From NCBI GenBank assembly GCA_002943765.1, contig PQWQ01000010.1, positions 1,056,501 through 1,120,500 of the forward strand: a stretch of DNA of 64,000 nucleotides. Direction: 5' to 3'. The stretch is from Psoroptes ovis (taxonomy: Eukaryota > Arthropoda > Arachnida > Sarcoptiformes > Psoroptidae). The number at the start of each line of letters is the position of its first letter. Position 1 is the stretch's first letter. The notes beneath the pieces are model-generated. The model saw only the letters and a program-made list of their open reading frames with translations. It ran no database searches and was not told the origin of the DNA. Made by a program: the position numbers and the translations under genes. Below, piece by piece: positions 11,754 through 25,000 of this stretch.

Positions 11754-14189
11754 CTATTGTATACTACATATCAATTCAGCCATTGAACTATCTTGAAAAA
11801 ATGAATCCATATTGTCCATTGTTTGTAGCGGTATTTGTGTATCGATCGGTAACAGTTCGGTTGTCAAATTCATTCCTGTTGATTTTTTTAATTAAAAAAA
11901 AATTCAATTAAAATTTTAATCGAAAAAATTTTCAATTAAATAAGAATTACCTCGAGATTCTTGACATCGTTCACATGTACATGGTACGCCGTTTTTACTT
12001 GTAGCAACACGATGCTGTATCCGAGATGATTTATTGCTACGCATCAAAACATTATCATCTATATCATCATAATCATTATCATTACAATAATCATCATCAT
12101 CATCCATTTCATGGCAATAATGTTCATTATTATGATGATTATGACCAATAACCACAACATCTTCGCCGGCCATCAATGACCATTGAATGAGTTCTTGATC
12201 TGAAATCATTTTATTATCATTTCTATTCAATGATGTACCATCATTAAATATTGGTAATAATTTATCTTGATCAAAATACATTGCTTGAATATAATTTTTA
12301 AGATTTTGTTGATATTTTTTTGGCTGTTTCGATTGTTTTTGCTCTTCTTGATCATCTAAATTATCACCATCGGTGGTCGATTGCTTGTCCGTTGATGAAT
12401 TTAATGTTACACGTTTGGACATACGATTCCAAAAGCTTGTTTTACCAGTGCTATTACTGGATTTCTTTGATTTCAGTGAATTAGAAGATGGTTTTGATTC
12501 ATAATAATTTTGATCATTTTCATTGTTTTTATTGAGATTTTGAAAACGATTCATATCACGAATTGTATAATAAATATGGCTGCTATCATCATTTTGCGAT
12601 TTGTTTGCGGTCATTGTTTTCGATGAAGTTATTGGTTCGGACAGCTGATGATATAATTGTGGCTGTTGTTTTCCGCATTTTTTTCGATTAGCCGATTTAT
12701 CACAATAACTGTAATGATAATATTGTTGTTGATGATGATCATTTGTTTTCGTATCGATCAATGATAATTGTCGTTTTAATTGTTTACTTAATGAATTTTG
12801 TTCATTATTTTCGCGTGATTTTCTTTCATTTAATCGATTTACGATTTCAATATCATTGATCACTGCATCTGTTTGTGTTAATTTATCTGAATAATGAATA
12901 TTTGTCGATTGCGTAGATGACTGAACAGCATTATCAATATATTGAAAACCATTTCCATCGATTATTTCTATTTGATGATTCATCATTGATTTATCAGCAT
13001 CATTCGATGCTTTACATTGATTATTTACATTCAGAAATGCATTCGGTGGTGTTATCACTCGAGAAAAATGTTCATAACGTTCATCTTCAAGTAATTGATT
13101 TACATTCAGATAATATAATTGGTTATTCGCTTGTTGTCGATTATTATTATTGTTATTATTACTTTTATTCGAATCATCAACAACTTGTTTATAGTATTGT
13201 TGTTGATCGGACCAAATACTTGAATCATCTGTGGTTGTTGTTGTTGTTGTTGTTGGACAACATTTCGAGCAGCGACAAAACAATCGACAACAATTCGTCG
13301 TTGTTGTTGATGGCTTCGATTCTTTAATACTTTCTTTATTATTCGATGATATTCCATTCATAATTGATGATCCTTGCTGCTGCAGCTGCTGATGCTGTTG
13401 TTGTTGATCTAATTTAATATCATTCATTGAATCATTTATTTGATTGATTGATTCAACATTATTAAATGTTTGATATGTTTGTTCTTGTTGCTGTTGTTGC
13501 AGCTGTTGTTTCGTATCAACATCATTATTAATCATTATCGTCGAAGACGATGTTGTTGTCGATTGAATAATATTCTTTGATTGATTCGATTCTTGAACAA
13601 CGATGTTTTTCAATTCTTCTTGTTGTTGCTGCTGCTGTTGTTGTTGTTGCTGTTGCTGCTCTTTCAATTGACGAAAATATTCTTGAAACAATTCCGGATA
13701 TTGACTCACATAATAACGATAAAGATTAAATTGTCTTTGTAATAATATTGATTGTTGATCACTATCATCATCATCATCGACATCATTATTATTATTATCA
13801 TTATTTTCGATATTATTATTATTACGGTCTTCATTGATATTATTATTATTGTTATCATTATTAATGATATGTTTTTGATTTTCAATATCCGATATCTTAG
13901 TTTGATCATTATTATCATTATTGTTTGAAGCATTAATATTAATATTATTATTTAATGATGATATTGACATTTCTTGATGATATTGCTTACGATGATGTTG
14001 ATGATGATGATGGTGATTATGTGCATGGTGTTGATGATGCTTCGGCTGCTGTTGTTGCTGCTGCTGCTGATGCATCTTGGGTCGTTGTAATCGTTTTAAA
14101 TATTTCAAATTTAAATTATGTTGATGTTGATTATTCGATGTGAATTGAAGCGGTGGCTGCTGTTGCTGCTGCTGTTGATCATTAAAGAT
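11754..14189 (-). CDS. Unidentified Gln/Asn-rich low-complexity protein, 3' two exons (5' end not found)
   Basis: Two exons join in frame: 14189-11951 and 11875-11754. The 75-bp intron has donor GTAATT and acceptor ATCAACAG, and the phases match (1/1). The larger exon is open from an acceptor (TTTTTAG at 14191-14190), so the real start lies further upstream; no ATG precedes the early Gln tract in this exon. The 786 visible residues are dominated by Gln, Asn, His and Asp runs. Non-repetitive islands include two Cys clusters (CCRLFCRCSKCC; VPCTCERCQES), LTQTDAVINDIEIVNRLNER and FWNRMSKRVTLNSS. The last exon is non-repetitive and acidic, ending SFFQDSSMAELICSIQ. No catalytic or membrane domain is visible and I do not recognise the family. 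Disordered scaffold or regulatory roles would be typical for such composition, but that is speculation. The codons behind the Gln runs mix CAA and CAG. Confidence 0.75.
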
Positions 14190-14267
14190 CTAAAAAGAAA
14201 TGATTTCGGAGATTAATTTAAGAGAACAGAAAATACGGAAAAAATTCTTTAAATTTTGTTATCATTA

Positions 14268-14346
14268 TTAGGTTGTCCTATAAGTTCTTGCCGTTTTCCG
14301 GATGAAAAAAATTTAAAAAATGACAAGAACTTATGGGACAACCTAA
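14268..14346. mobile_element. 79-bp mariner/Tc1-type MITE with TA target-site duplication
   Basis: Near-perfect 23-bp terminal inverted repeats begin TTAGGTTGTCCYATAAGTTC and match at 22 of 23 positions. They enclose a core of only about 33 bp. TA dinucleotides flank both ends (14266-14267 and 14347-14348), as expected for Tc1/mariner insertion. The TTAGGTTG...AAGT terminus is typical of mariner ends. There is no transposase coding capacity, so any movement needs a transposase from elsewhere. It sits 79 bp upstream of the acceptor of the Gln/Asn-rich gene, probably inside an intron. Confidence 0.8.
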
Positions 14347-17300
14347 TATTATCATTATCAATGAATCGTAAATTATCATTATAATCAATAACATGGCGAC
14401 AACATATTACAATGAAATGCATTAATTTTTTGAACAAAATGAAATGGACTTATGGTGAAAACTTAATTCTTCCTAAGATATATTTTCCTATGTTATTCGT
14501 TATCTATTCGATATATATTTTATAAATATTTTATTTACATTCAAAACAATGAGAATAAACATTATTATTATTATTATCATTGTTATTATTATTTAATGGA
14601 AAATCTATTGAGAATCTATGAAGAATCTTCGAGAGAAAAATGTATTAATTATATTTCGACCTTCGATAGATAATGGATGCTTTATATCGAGTCCAACGAA
14701 TGTTTGAAACACCAAATAATCTCTTTGTGATTATCATTTCTATTTATTACCATTGTTGGTATTGTTTCTCAGCAACAACAGCACCCAGCAAAAATTAATG
14801 GTGTACTCTCTGTTATTCCCTGAGACATAATCATCATCATCATACATCACACATCGAAAAACAACAACAGATCATCATCGTTGTTGAATTGAATTGAATT
14901 CATTGAATCGACACACATATAAATTAACTCTACTCATATTTATCAATTCAAATGCAATTTGAATGGAACAACAACAATGGATGGATCTCTTTTGAAATAC
15001 ACACATAGATCATTTAAAGTATTAATATTTAATCGAATGTTTTGTCTAAGAGACAAGATGTAAAACCTTAATAAAATATTCCTTGAGACATGAAATATTC
15101 TTTGAAAAAATTTTCTCTGAAAGAAATTCTTGAATTATTTTCATTTAACCAAAGCAAACAAAAACAAATATTGAATGGGATCTATGGATAATTATATGGT
15201 TGAACATTTTTTATATAACATTTATTCAATACCATTCAAAGTATATAATTTTGAAATTTTACATTCAATTTTACATTCAAATTTTTTCGAATTTTGCACT
15301 CAATCAATTCACGCCATTTCACGCTGTTTCATGAATTTTTTTTTGCGAGAAAATTTCAGGAATTTCGAAAATTTTGATCGAGAATTTCGATCGAAAATTT
15401 TAAAAATTGAAAATTTTAATCGAAACTCCTCTTACAATTGCAGGCACATGCATTCCCCTCAAAATTAAAATGCACCATTATTTCATTGAATTAATTGAAA
15501 AAAAAAAAGTTTTCAAAAAAACTTTTAAAACAAGGAGAATCTCCATGAACAAAGATGAAAAAAAAATCAATTTGAGCATTCAAATGTCAAACATTGTTTC
15601 GAAAAAAAAAAACAATGTGTTTTTATCTTTGCTTTGAAAATTTTTATACCCAAAGGATTTGAATGATTTGAATAATTTGTAATTTCTTCTTCTATTTTAT
15701 TTTTCGTATCGAAATTTTAATTGAAAATTTTGATACAAAAAAAAAAAAAATTTTCAGAAATTTTTAATTTATTTTCGCTGAAAAAAAAAATTAAAATTGA
15801 AACTCTTTGAAACTCATTGTAACTAATTAATATTCATTTGAAAATTTTTCAAATGAAATAATTGTTCGAAGCTTTTTTATTTTTCGCTCGGAGAGTATTA
15901 GACAAAATCAAATGTTTTCAATTATCTTTTTATTTTTGAAAAAAATAAAATTGTTCAAAATAATTGAAACAATTTCGAAACAATTTAAAAATGATTTGAT
16001 CGTTTTTTTTCTCCTGAAAATTTAAGTTTTGCGCATAAATTCACTTAATGTTGGAATGTTGTGGAGCAGAGAAAAAAAAAATTCAAAATTCAATCTAGAG
16101 TTTCATGTATTACTTCAAAGATATATTTCAATGTAATTCAATAGGCTTGAAAAATGTTTCAAAAAAAAATTGCAGCATAATTCGTTGGATTCGGCCTCAA
16201 AAATTTAAATATTATTCGATTAAATTTGATCCGATTCAATCGGATAAATGAAAAATGATGATTGAACACGATGTTTCAAAATCATTGGTACATTAATACA
16301 TGGAGAAATAATTCGAGAAAATTTAAGAAAAATTGAACGTAAATTCTCTCAAAATAACTCGAAATTGTTCAAAATTTTTTTCAAATTTATTTTTAAATTG
16401 AACTTTGAATTTGAAAATTTGTATTTTGAAGAAAAAAAAAGAAGCGATATTACAAAGCAAAACCAAATATGATTTTCCAAATATGATTTTTTTTGGAAAC
16501 TATTTCGAATTTTTTCAATTCGTTCATATTTGTTTGTCATTTGAATGAGAATCAATTTTTCATCGATTCAGCTATTTTTATTTTGTCTTTCATTTCATTT
16601 CATTTCAGTCTATTCTATTTTCTCACTCATTATTATTCTCATTTTCTTAACTCTAAAGATTTTTATTATTTTCATCAAAAAAAAAAAAAATTTTTTTTTT
16701 ATACAATGAATTTCGATTCATTGAATTTACAGAAACATACATTGAAACACACATGCATGAAACATACATTGAAATGCTTCGACAAACATTGTCAAATACA
16801 ATATGAATCGAATTGAAATCGAAATGAAAATGAAAACAAAATGAAAATGTTTTCGAAATTTTGTAAAAGCAAGTCAAAAATATAGTCAGAAATAGCGATA
16901 AATCATTCCATTATTGTGATTGTCATTATTATTATTACTATTATTATTATTATTAGAAATGAAAATATTGAAGCAAAATTACTCAACAAAATGAAACGAA
17001 AATAAAACAAAACAAAATGCATAATAATAATGCATCAAATGCAAATAAATGTTGTTATAATAATAATAATAATCAAAATAATAATCAAAATACAAATAAT
17101 AATGTTAATATATGGAAATGTAAAATGTAAGAAAATGAATTCATAGCAAAGAGAGAAAAATAGAACGAAAATTTAATGAAATATATTCATAATAATCAAA
17201 AATAATCAATGTTTGTGGATGTGAGAAAATTGGAACAAAAAATATTCATGAAAAAATTCGTGGAAACTGAATGAAAATTCACCGAGAAAAATGCATGAAA

Positions 17301-18183
17301 ATTCATGGAGAAAAATTCATGCATTGAAAATACGTGTAGCACAATGTAAAATGAATGCAATTATTTTCCCTCATTATCGGGTTGTATTTAATTATCAATT
17401 ATGGCAGGAAGATGAAAAGAAAAATGTATGAAAATGTCATCATTGTCATGGAAAAATGATTATTTTATTTTTTTTTTTTTGTATTAATTGAATTTTACAT
17501 AATTTTCATCATATATTTCAATGACAGAATGAATTATAATGAATTCATTTCGTTGTTTTGGATAAATCAATGAATCACTCAAACATAAATAAACGAATAG
17601 AATGTCTAGAATAGAATATAGATGAATAGAATATGTATGAAGCGAAATACAAACACACAAAAAATAAATATAAAAAAAAATTCAAAAAAAAACAAATAAA
17701 TGAATTAATGGCTGAATGATTTGAAGAATAAAATAAATAAAATAAAAATAAAAAGGAAAAACAACAACAACGAACAAAATGAATGAATTCAATCAATTCA
17801 AGGATTCTCTCAATTGATTCGGAATGAAATAATAATAAAGAATAATTGAATCGATTGATGTATGAATGAAATAAATGTTTGTATGATTAAATATAAGTGA
17901 AGAAAAAAAATCAATGGCTAAATTGGTTTCATTGAATTTTGAATGCAATTGTAATGCATTGAATCGATTAATCCGTTAAAAATTCAATCAAACAATATCC
18001 AATGGTTAAATGCATTGCAATTGCAATTTGTTTTTCGCTCTATGCGTTCTATAATTCATCAAATCACATTTATTATAAATAAAAAACAAATAGATTTTTT
18101 TGTTTTGTTTCTATTTTTATATTTACACAATACACAATTATTATTATTAATTTTGACACATTTATTATTATTATTATTAATAT

Positions 18184-18231
18184 TTTTATAGAATTATGAT
18201 TAATATTAATATTAATCATAATTCTATAAAA
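18184..18231. repeat. Perfect 48-bp palindrome without spacer
   Basis: Bases 18184-18207 are the exact reverse complement of 18208-18231. The half-site begins TTTTATAGAATTATGATTAA and the centre is AATATTAATATT. All 24 pairs match and there is no loop spacer. No TA or longer flanking duplication was recognised. Such a sequence can extrude a cruciform; function is unknown. Confidence 0.9.
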
Positions 18232-18701
18232 CAATGATTATAACATTGATCGAATGGATTTGTGTTTTATTTTTAGAAATGTAAATCATCAAATATAATG
18301 AAATATTTGTATTTTTATGAATTTGTTTGTTCATATTTACGATTTTATAAAGATAAATCGACTTATAATGAATTGATTTATTTCAGTCTGATTGGTTCGA
18401 AAAAAAATTTTGATTGATTTCTGAATTTTGATTTATTAGGAATATACAATTATCACATCGTTCTTTTGGTGACCAAAATCATGATCACAATTGTCATCAC
18501 GGATAAAATGTGGACGGAGGGTTTTCAATGGCTTTTTCATGGTGTTGACTGAAAATGTTGGCTGCCCCGCATGAATTCTTATCTTTTTTTTTTTGCTCAT
18601 CTTTTTCTGCTGATCTTGCTGATGCTGCTGATTCAATCATAATAAAAATAATTTTTTTTTCTTGGTGCTCTGCCTTAGCATTTGAATCAAAATTTGGCAC
18701 A

Positions 18702-18714
18702 GAGAAAAAAAAAA
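18702..18714 (-). terminator. RNA polymerase III terminator of tRNA-Asp
   Basis: A T run on the minus strand (poly-A on plus, around 18702-18714) lies about 10 bases after the tRNA 3' end. This is the standard Pol III stop signal. Confidence 0.7.
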
Positions 18715-18724
18715 AGAAATGAAT

Positions 18725-18796
18725 CTCCCCGTACGGGAATCGAACCCGTGTCTTCCGCGTGACAGGCGGATATACTCACCACTATACTAACGAGGA
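18725..18796 (-). tRNA. tRNA-Asp (anticodon GUC)
   Basis: 72-nt cloverleaf on the minus strand. The acceptor stem TCCTCGT pairs with ACGGGGA (one T-G wobble), followed by discriminator G. The D arm/A box is TTAGTATAGTGGTGAGTA. The anticodon stem-loop TCCGC-CTGTCAC-GCGGA gives GTC (plus-strand 18761-18763). The T arm is ACGGG-TTCGATT-CCCGT. There is no intron and no encoded CCA, as in eukaryotes. All stems are intact and a poly-T terminator follows, so the gene looks functional. It stands alone in a gene desert. Confidence 0.97.
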
Positions 18797-21700
18797 TCAA
18801 CATCTTCACATACCCGATTGTCCCAGGGACAACTCAGATGTATGTTAATGTATTTGAACCCAAAGAAAAAGGAAATCATTTGAATCAAACGTAATGAGAA
18901 TCACTGAGATTTTTGAATAAAACAAAGAATTGAATCGTCCAAGAATTGAAATTGAAATAAACAAATTTGTTAATGTTTGTATGTGTTTGCGTTGGTGTTT
19001 ATTTGTTTGTTTTGAATTTGTATTTCGCACAGACAAACAATACACATTCTACTTCTGTTTATTTGGCTTTTTTTTTACATTTCAAAAAATAGTTTTCAAC
19101 ATTCGTAGATGCATCTAAAGATTGAAAACGAAATGAATTTGTCAATATTATTGATCGAAATATCAAAAAAAAACAAGAAAAAGAAAAGAAATCATTTGTT
19201 TGTATATGAAAATGAATTTTTTTGATAATTTTTTCATTTGAAAATTCTGAATTTCTGTATTTTTCCATACACAGAAAATTGCATAAATATTATGAAATTT
19301 CAATGCATGATTTCAAAATGCAAATAATAGTTTTTTATTTTCAAAAACATTCAAAAACAAACAAACAAAGTTTGTATTGATTTTTTGATTTCTTGAATTT
19401 GAATTTGAATCAAATATGAATGTCAAAATACGGCAATTTTAAACCGATTCAAATTCTTTTACATAGAATAGTCCCCGAAAAATGGATTATACGTGGTTTC
19501 TCAGTGATTTCTCAATGAATTCTATGAAATATAACAAGGATAATTTCGACAATTTGCGATCTGGAAATGCCCTTGAATTCATTTCCTTATTCCTTATCGT
19601 TGATATTTTCGATTATCATTGAATTCTGGTAAGAATTCAACAGAGAAAAATTCCATTTGTATTCTTGTATTTTAACACTTTTAAAGATCCAATGAACAAG
19701 AATTGAAAATGTTTTTCCAATTTTCTTGTGAAGATGGCAATTCAATTCGCTAGCAATTGACATCATTCATCACCATTTAATGTTCAAAAAAAATTGATTG
19801 GAAAAATTTTACAATCGAAAAACATGTTGATAAATCGAAAAACAACATGTTTTCCGATCGAATTCAATTCAATTCAATTTTTAGCACATAAATTTGATTC
19901 AATTCCATTAAATTTCAGAAATTCAGATCTGAATTGATTAGATTTTTTAGATCGAAATCTTATTTTCTTTCAATTTCCTACATAGAAATAACGTTGGAAA
20001 AAATTTTGCATTTTGTCAATTTCAATTTTGTTTCAAAGTTTTAACGATTGTAAACATTTGTTTTGTACAAAATAATAACATCGAAGATGACAAAGCAAAT
20101 TGCGACAAGCAAATCAAGATATAATCATTATCACTGTCAAATGTCTTTCGACTACAACAACATTGACAATGAAAAGTAACCGAAAAAAATGGCCGAAAGA
20201 AAATATCGTTTTTGTCATTATCAATTTATATCATTATCATCAACCAACAAAATGCCACACGAATCACCGAGAATCATACCAAAAATCATCTGAAAATCAT
20301 TCGAGTTATCAAAGAAATGAATGTGATTCAATGTTATCACAGTGTTTTCGACAGAATCAGTTGGAAATCGTAAACTTTTTCTTTCAAAATTTTGGCCAAA
20401 AATCATTTCATTTTGTTTTTCAAATTTTTGATTCCGGTCTTTTTTTCAATTTCAAAAAAATGTGACAACACCAACGACGACAATAATCAAATGATAATCG
20501 GTTATGGCAGTTTTGAAATGCACAGAAAAATAGATGTATAACATAATCATTAAGATTTAGACAGATAGATGATGATGATGATGATAGATGTGTTGATAAA
20601 TATAATAATAATGATAATCAAAATAATAATAAAGTTAATAAAAAGTTGAAAATTGAAAGCGAAAATCGAAATGAATTGAAAATAACGAAATCTTGTTGAT
20701 AATAATTTACGAATGTTGAATTGAATGAAAATGAATTGCGTTTACGGTACAATAAATTTCAATAGGACAAAATCCATATGAAGACATTTATTTATAATGA
20801 TTTTCATGATTATTATTTATTTTCATTTTGATTCCAAAAAAAAAAAATTCAGTTATTCATTCATTATGTTTTTTGTTTTGACTTATTTTGACTTGAAAAT
20901 CTCATTTATTTTTTTGGAATCAAATTGAATTGAATCGTCGAATAAATCATAAAATAAATTGATGGAATATGAAATCAACAGAATCAATGATGGTCTTATC
21001 GGTACGCCCAGCTTAGATAGTTTTTGACAAATTTGCTTGGTACAGCTTACAGCTTTGATGTAACATCACCAAGGAACACACCTCTCGACTCTCGATTTTG
21101 TTTATTGAAATCATTTCATTTTTTGCACTAATCGCTAATCACAAACTGTCATTGTTGATTTCAATGATTTCAATGATGATGATGATCATTTAATCTGAAT
21201 GAAAAATGAATTATTATTTTCAGGGAATTAGTTGTTTGAATGCCTGAAAAATGCCTGGTGCCCATTGTTTTTTTTGATTTTGGTACCATTTGTACCATAG
21301 ATTGGTAGTCGTGCAATTCCATTCCATTCAAAATGATTAAAGAATTTTGGTGATTTTTTGGGAGATTTTTGCGAGATTTCGGATTTTCATTTCAAGTTTT
21401 TTTTGGCCTAATGTTTGGCGAATTAATTTGGTCTGAATCACTGAAATAGCAGCCAGAATTTGGTCACAAAATTTCATAAGTGTTCATAGAAAAAAAAAAG
21501 ATTATTTTTGATGATGAGGAAATCATTAGCATCATCATTATATTCTTGAATCATATAATTCTTTAATGAAATATGATAGAAAATGAACAATCAACGTTGA
21601 TATGTGTGTGCTTGTGTTTGTTTATGTGCCAAGAATCAAGAATAATTTGATTCATACAAATCTCGAGCAAAAAAAAAAAAAAAAAAAAATATAAATCAAA

Positions 21701-21824
21701 ATGTCAAATAATTTATATTCAAATATCTTTGTTTTGTTTGTTTATTTATTTGTTTATTCATTTGTAAAATGATAATAGACAAAGACAACAATGTGAAATG
21801 TGATAAAAAGTAAATAAATATTAA

Positions 21825-22036
21825 TACTTGTATGTATGAAATGAAATGAAATGAAATGATGAACGAGCGGTTTAATGCCCCTATACCATTCTTTTATAGG
21901 GGAGATTAATAATTCCAATCACGATAAAATCGCTTTCATAAATTCGATCAAATGTACCAATTTATTGCGATCAAGTACCATTATGTGCAGTTCATCGCTA
22001 AGCTTACCCCCGCAACTTACTTACTTGTATGTATGA
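21825..22036 (-). mobile_element. SINE-like insertion bounded by 15-bp direct repeats
   Basis: An exact 15-bp direct repeat, TACTTGTATGTATGA, flanks a 182-bp segment (copies at 21825-21839 and 22022-22036). Read on the minus strand, the segment has the order of a retroposed SINE: target repeat, a non-repetitive GC-richer body, a simple (CATTT)n-type tail, then target repeat. The body contains GATCGAATT, one base off a Pol III B box (GWTCRANNC), and TAGCGATGA at roughly the spacing of an A box. An 8-bp hairpin (21878-21885 with 21895-21902) lies near its 3' part. No second copy is present in the window, so family status cannot be shown. Confidence 0.5.
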
Positions 22037-25000
22037 TTGTTTGAATAATGAAATTTTCATTCAAAATTCATGGACATTCGAGTTGAAAATTTAAATTTAA
22101 ATTTCAATTCAAAATTTTGGTTTAAAATTTGATTTTGAATTTGATAAAAAATTCAAAACCATACAAACAACAAGAAATGAATATGAATTTGAATTTCAAT
22201 ATGAAATAATACCGAACAGAGCCACAAATTCTACCAAAAGTAAATGAAGATGAATATGAAATTCATTTTCCGCTCGTAATCATGAATTATTTCATGTATT
22301 ATTTTCATATTTTTTTCAATGATATATTTTTCAAAATGAAATTTAATGCCAGTACAATGTACAATAAATTCCATGCGAATTTCATCGGAAAAATTTGCAT
22401 GAATTTTGAATATATTGAATCGTATCCACGTATATTTCTCGTATATATGTTTTCCATAGATAAAATTTGAAATTTTAACATGTAAATTATTCAATGGTAT
22501 TATTATTATATGATTATTATCATTATCAACATGAAATGAAAATAAAGTGATCATCAAAATTTCATTTCATGAATATTTTATCATTTTATTATTATATCTA
22601 TGACAACAACAGCAGGAGCTATTGAACAGTAACTATCGACTTTATCATCAAATAATAATGGTCTTAACCGAATAACCGAATTGGAATCGGTTCATTAATC
22701 TTTTTAAAATATCTTCAAAATGTGTCGAATATCGAATTATCATTATCGGGACGATGATTCGTCTCTGTGGTCTGTCTCTCGATGGTGATACCGATGGCCA
22801 AAATTGATGGCTTATTTCGAATGATAATGGTTTGGAAATATTTCAATGTTGGCAGCTGGACAATATTCATGGAGAGATTCGTGAAAATACTCTAAATACT
22901 TTGATAATATTTGTACTTGCACTTGTGAAGATATTTGGAAAATATCTTAATATTTTCTGAGAATTCGGAACAATTTAGGATTGGGTTCAATTCAAGAATA
23001 TGGAACAATTCAAGAACCGGATTCAAATTCACACAGAAAACTAGAATATCGCAGAAAAATAAATTGGAAATTTGAGTCTTTGAAAAATTCAAAATTGAAT
23101 CGAAATTGAATGGTGAGAACAATTGAATGTAAATGTGAAAATATTTTTCAATGATTATTTTTACCTTATAAATGTTTGATGATTCAAGTGAACGATGCAT
23201 CATTATTATTATTAATAGATGGTAACATCCGATATATAATGCGTGGTTATTTCAATATTTTTGGAAAAAATTCAAAACATTTCTCTGTATTTATCTTTTT
23301 TGGAATTTCATTTTCAAAATCATTGATTCAAACAATTTATTTTAGTCATATGCACAGCTCCACCAAAAAAAAAAAAATTCAATTCAATTTTTCAATTTAT
23401 ATTTGAATTTGAAATTGAACAAAGATGAACTCACATACAAACAAAATGAACAAATCTATCAAATATATTGATTGATCGATTGATCAGAAGAAGCAGCAGC
23501 AGTATTTTCGTTTGTATTTTGGTGCACAAATATGTATGGTGAATAAGGTTCAATATTGACAAATTTTCGGCTGCATTAACATCACTGAAATTGAATGTTT
23601 TGTCGTTTGTTTTCATTTTCACATTTGAATGGACATGAAAATATGGCTGAATTTCAAAATGTATTCAAAAATTCAATTCGAATTCAATTGAAAATTTAAA
23701 CTTTAAAATATTTTCTCGATTTTTTTTTTAATTTTAAAATCAATCAATCATTGATCAATGACACTGATCAATGATTAAGCGTTCACTTCTTCGCCATTGG
23801 TATGTGTTTGACCAATGATCGATGATGTTGAATCAAGCAGAAGCAGATCTCGAAGCACAATTCATGGAAAATTACCGAAGAAAATGTCGAAAATTTGATT
23901 AATTCAAAAAATTACACAATGAAACAAGCAAAAAACCAAATTCAATTGATGAAATTTAAATTGCAGAAACATACGAAATTGAATTTGAATTTCATTTGTA
24001 ATAATATGTTTGAATCAAAGAACAAGAAAGAGTTGAATAGAAATTCATTCTTGAAGGGAATTATTGTTGGTGAAAATTTTCAAATTAGTACTGCAGAAAT
24101 TGAATAGAAAATTGTTGGATTTCGAGACAAATAATTTATTTGTATAATAATTGAATATAAGTTTTTTTCAATTAATTTTGTAATTTTCTGGTTTTTTTTT
24201 TTTTGAAATTCATCACAGAATTCATTGCTTTGCCGACACAAAACAATGCAATAATGATTTTGAACGAATACGGAGAACGAAATATACAAGATATTTTGCC
24301 CGAGAAAAAAAAAGGAAAATTTCAAACGCCGCTGATTCGGCGTCTTCGAACATTCAGTCAAAAAAAAAAAAAAATAATAAAATTCAATATTCTCGAGAAT
24401 ATATTTGATGCATTTGATGTATTTGATAATGATGTTGGTGGTGGAACACCACGCATTCCACAAAATAAATTATTATTCTTCGGTCGTTGTGTATGAGTTT
24501 ACGATTAAATGAATTTTCGTCTGTAAATTTTTGAAAAAAAATATTTACGAATATATTCATTTGCTTTTAGCATCCAGCACTATGTGTTCCAGTACAAAAT
24601 CAAATGTGTGCAAATACATGTGCAATATTTCACGCATATACGCACAACATAAAGACACACATGGAAAATTTCAACACAAAAATGATCGAAAAATGAAATA
24701 AATTAACAAAATTTTCAATTTAAACTAAGAATTTATATTGAATAAAATAAACAGATGAATGAAATCAAACATAAATACATACAAAACTATTACAAAATTA
24801 CAGAGAATCACAGAATTACGATTTGTAAATATTGAAAATATTGGCGAAAAACAAGACATAAAAATATGTTTTTCTTAAATAAATTCAAACAAATATATCA
24901 AATAAAAATGAATCAATTGATTCAAGTTCTCTAGTTTTTTCTAGTTTTTTTTGATTTGATTACCATATTAAATATTTGTGATTTGATTTGATTTTGTTCT

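Larger units (their letters stand above)
14190..18724. other. AT-rich non-coding region upstream of the Gln/Asn-rich gene
   Basis: This interval should contain the missing 5' exon(s) or promoter of the gene ending at 14189, but no exon could be identified. It holds a mariner-type MITE (14268-14346), many poly-A/T tracts and a perfect palindrome (18184-18231). Short ORFs here have biased AT-driven composition and are not supported. Confidence 0.5.

Noticed and set aside
11666..11911. 81-codon plus-strand ORF
   Set aside because: It is antisense to the last exon of the Gln/Asn-rich gene, whose splice phases fit; the plus-strand peptide has no motif.
18436..18700. Two overlapping minus-strand ORFs (66 and 67 codons)
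   Set aside because: They lie just after the tRNA-Asp, overlap in different frames, and have Lys/Gln-biased composition without splice support or motifs.
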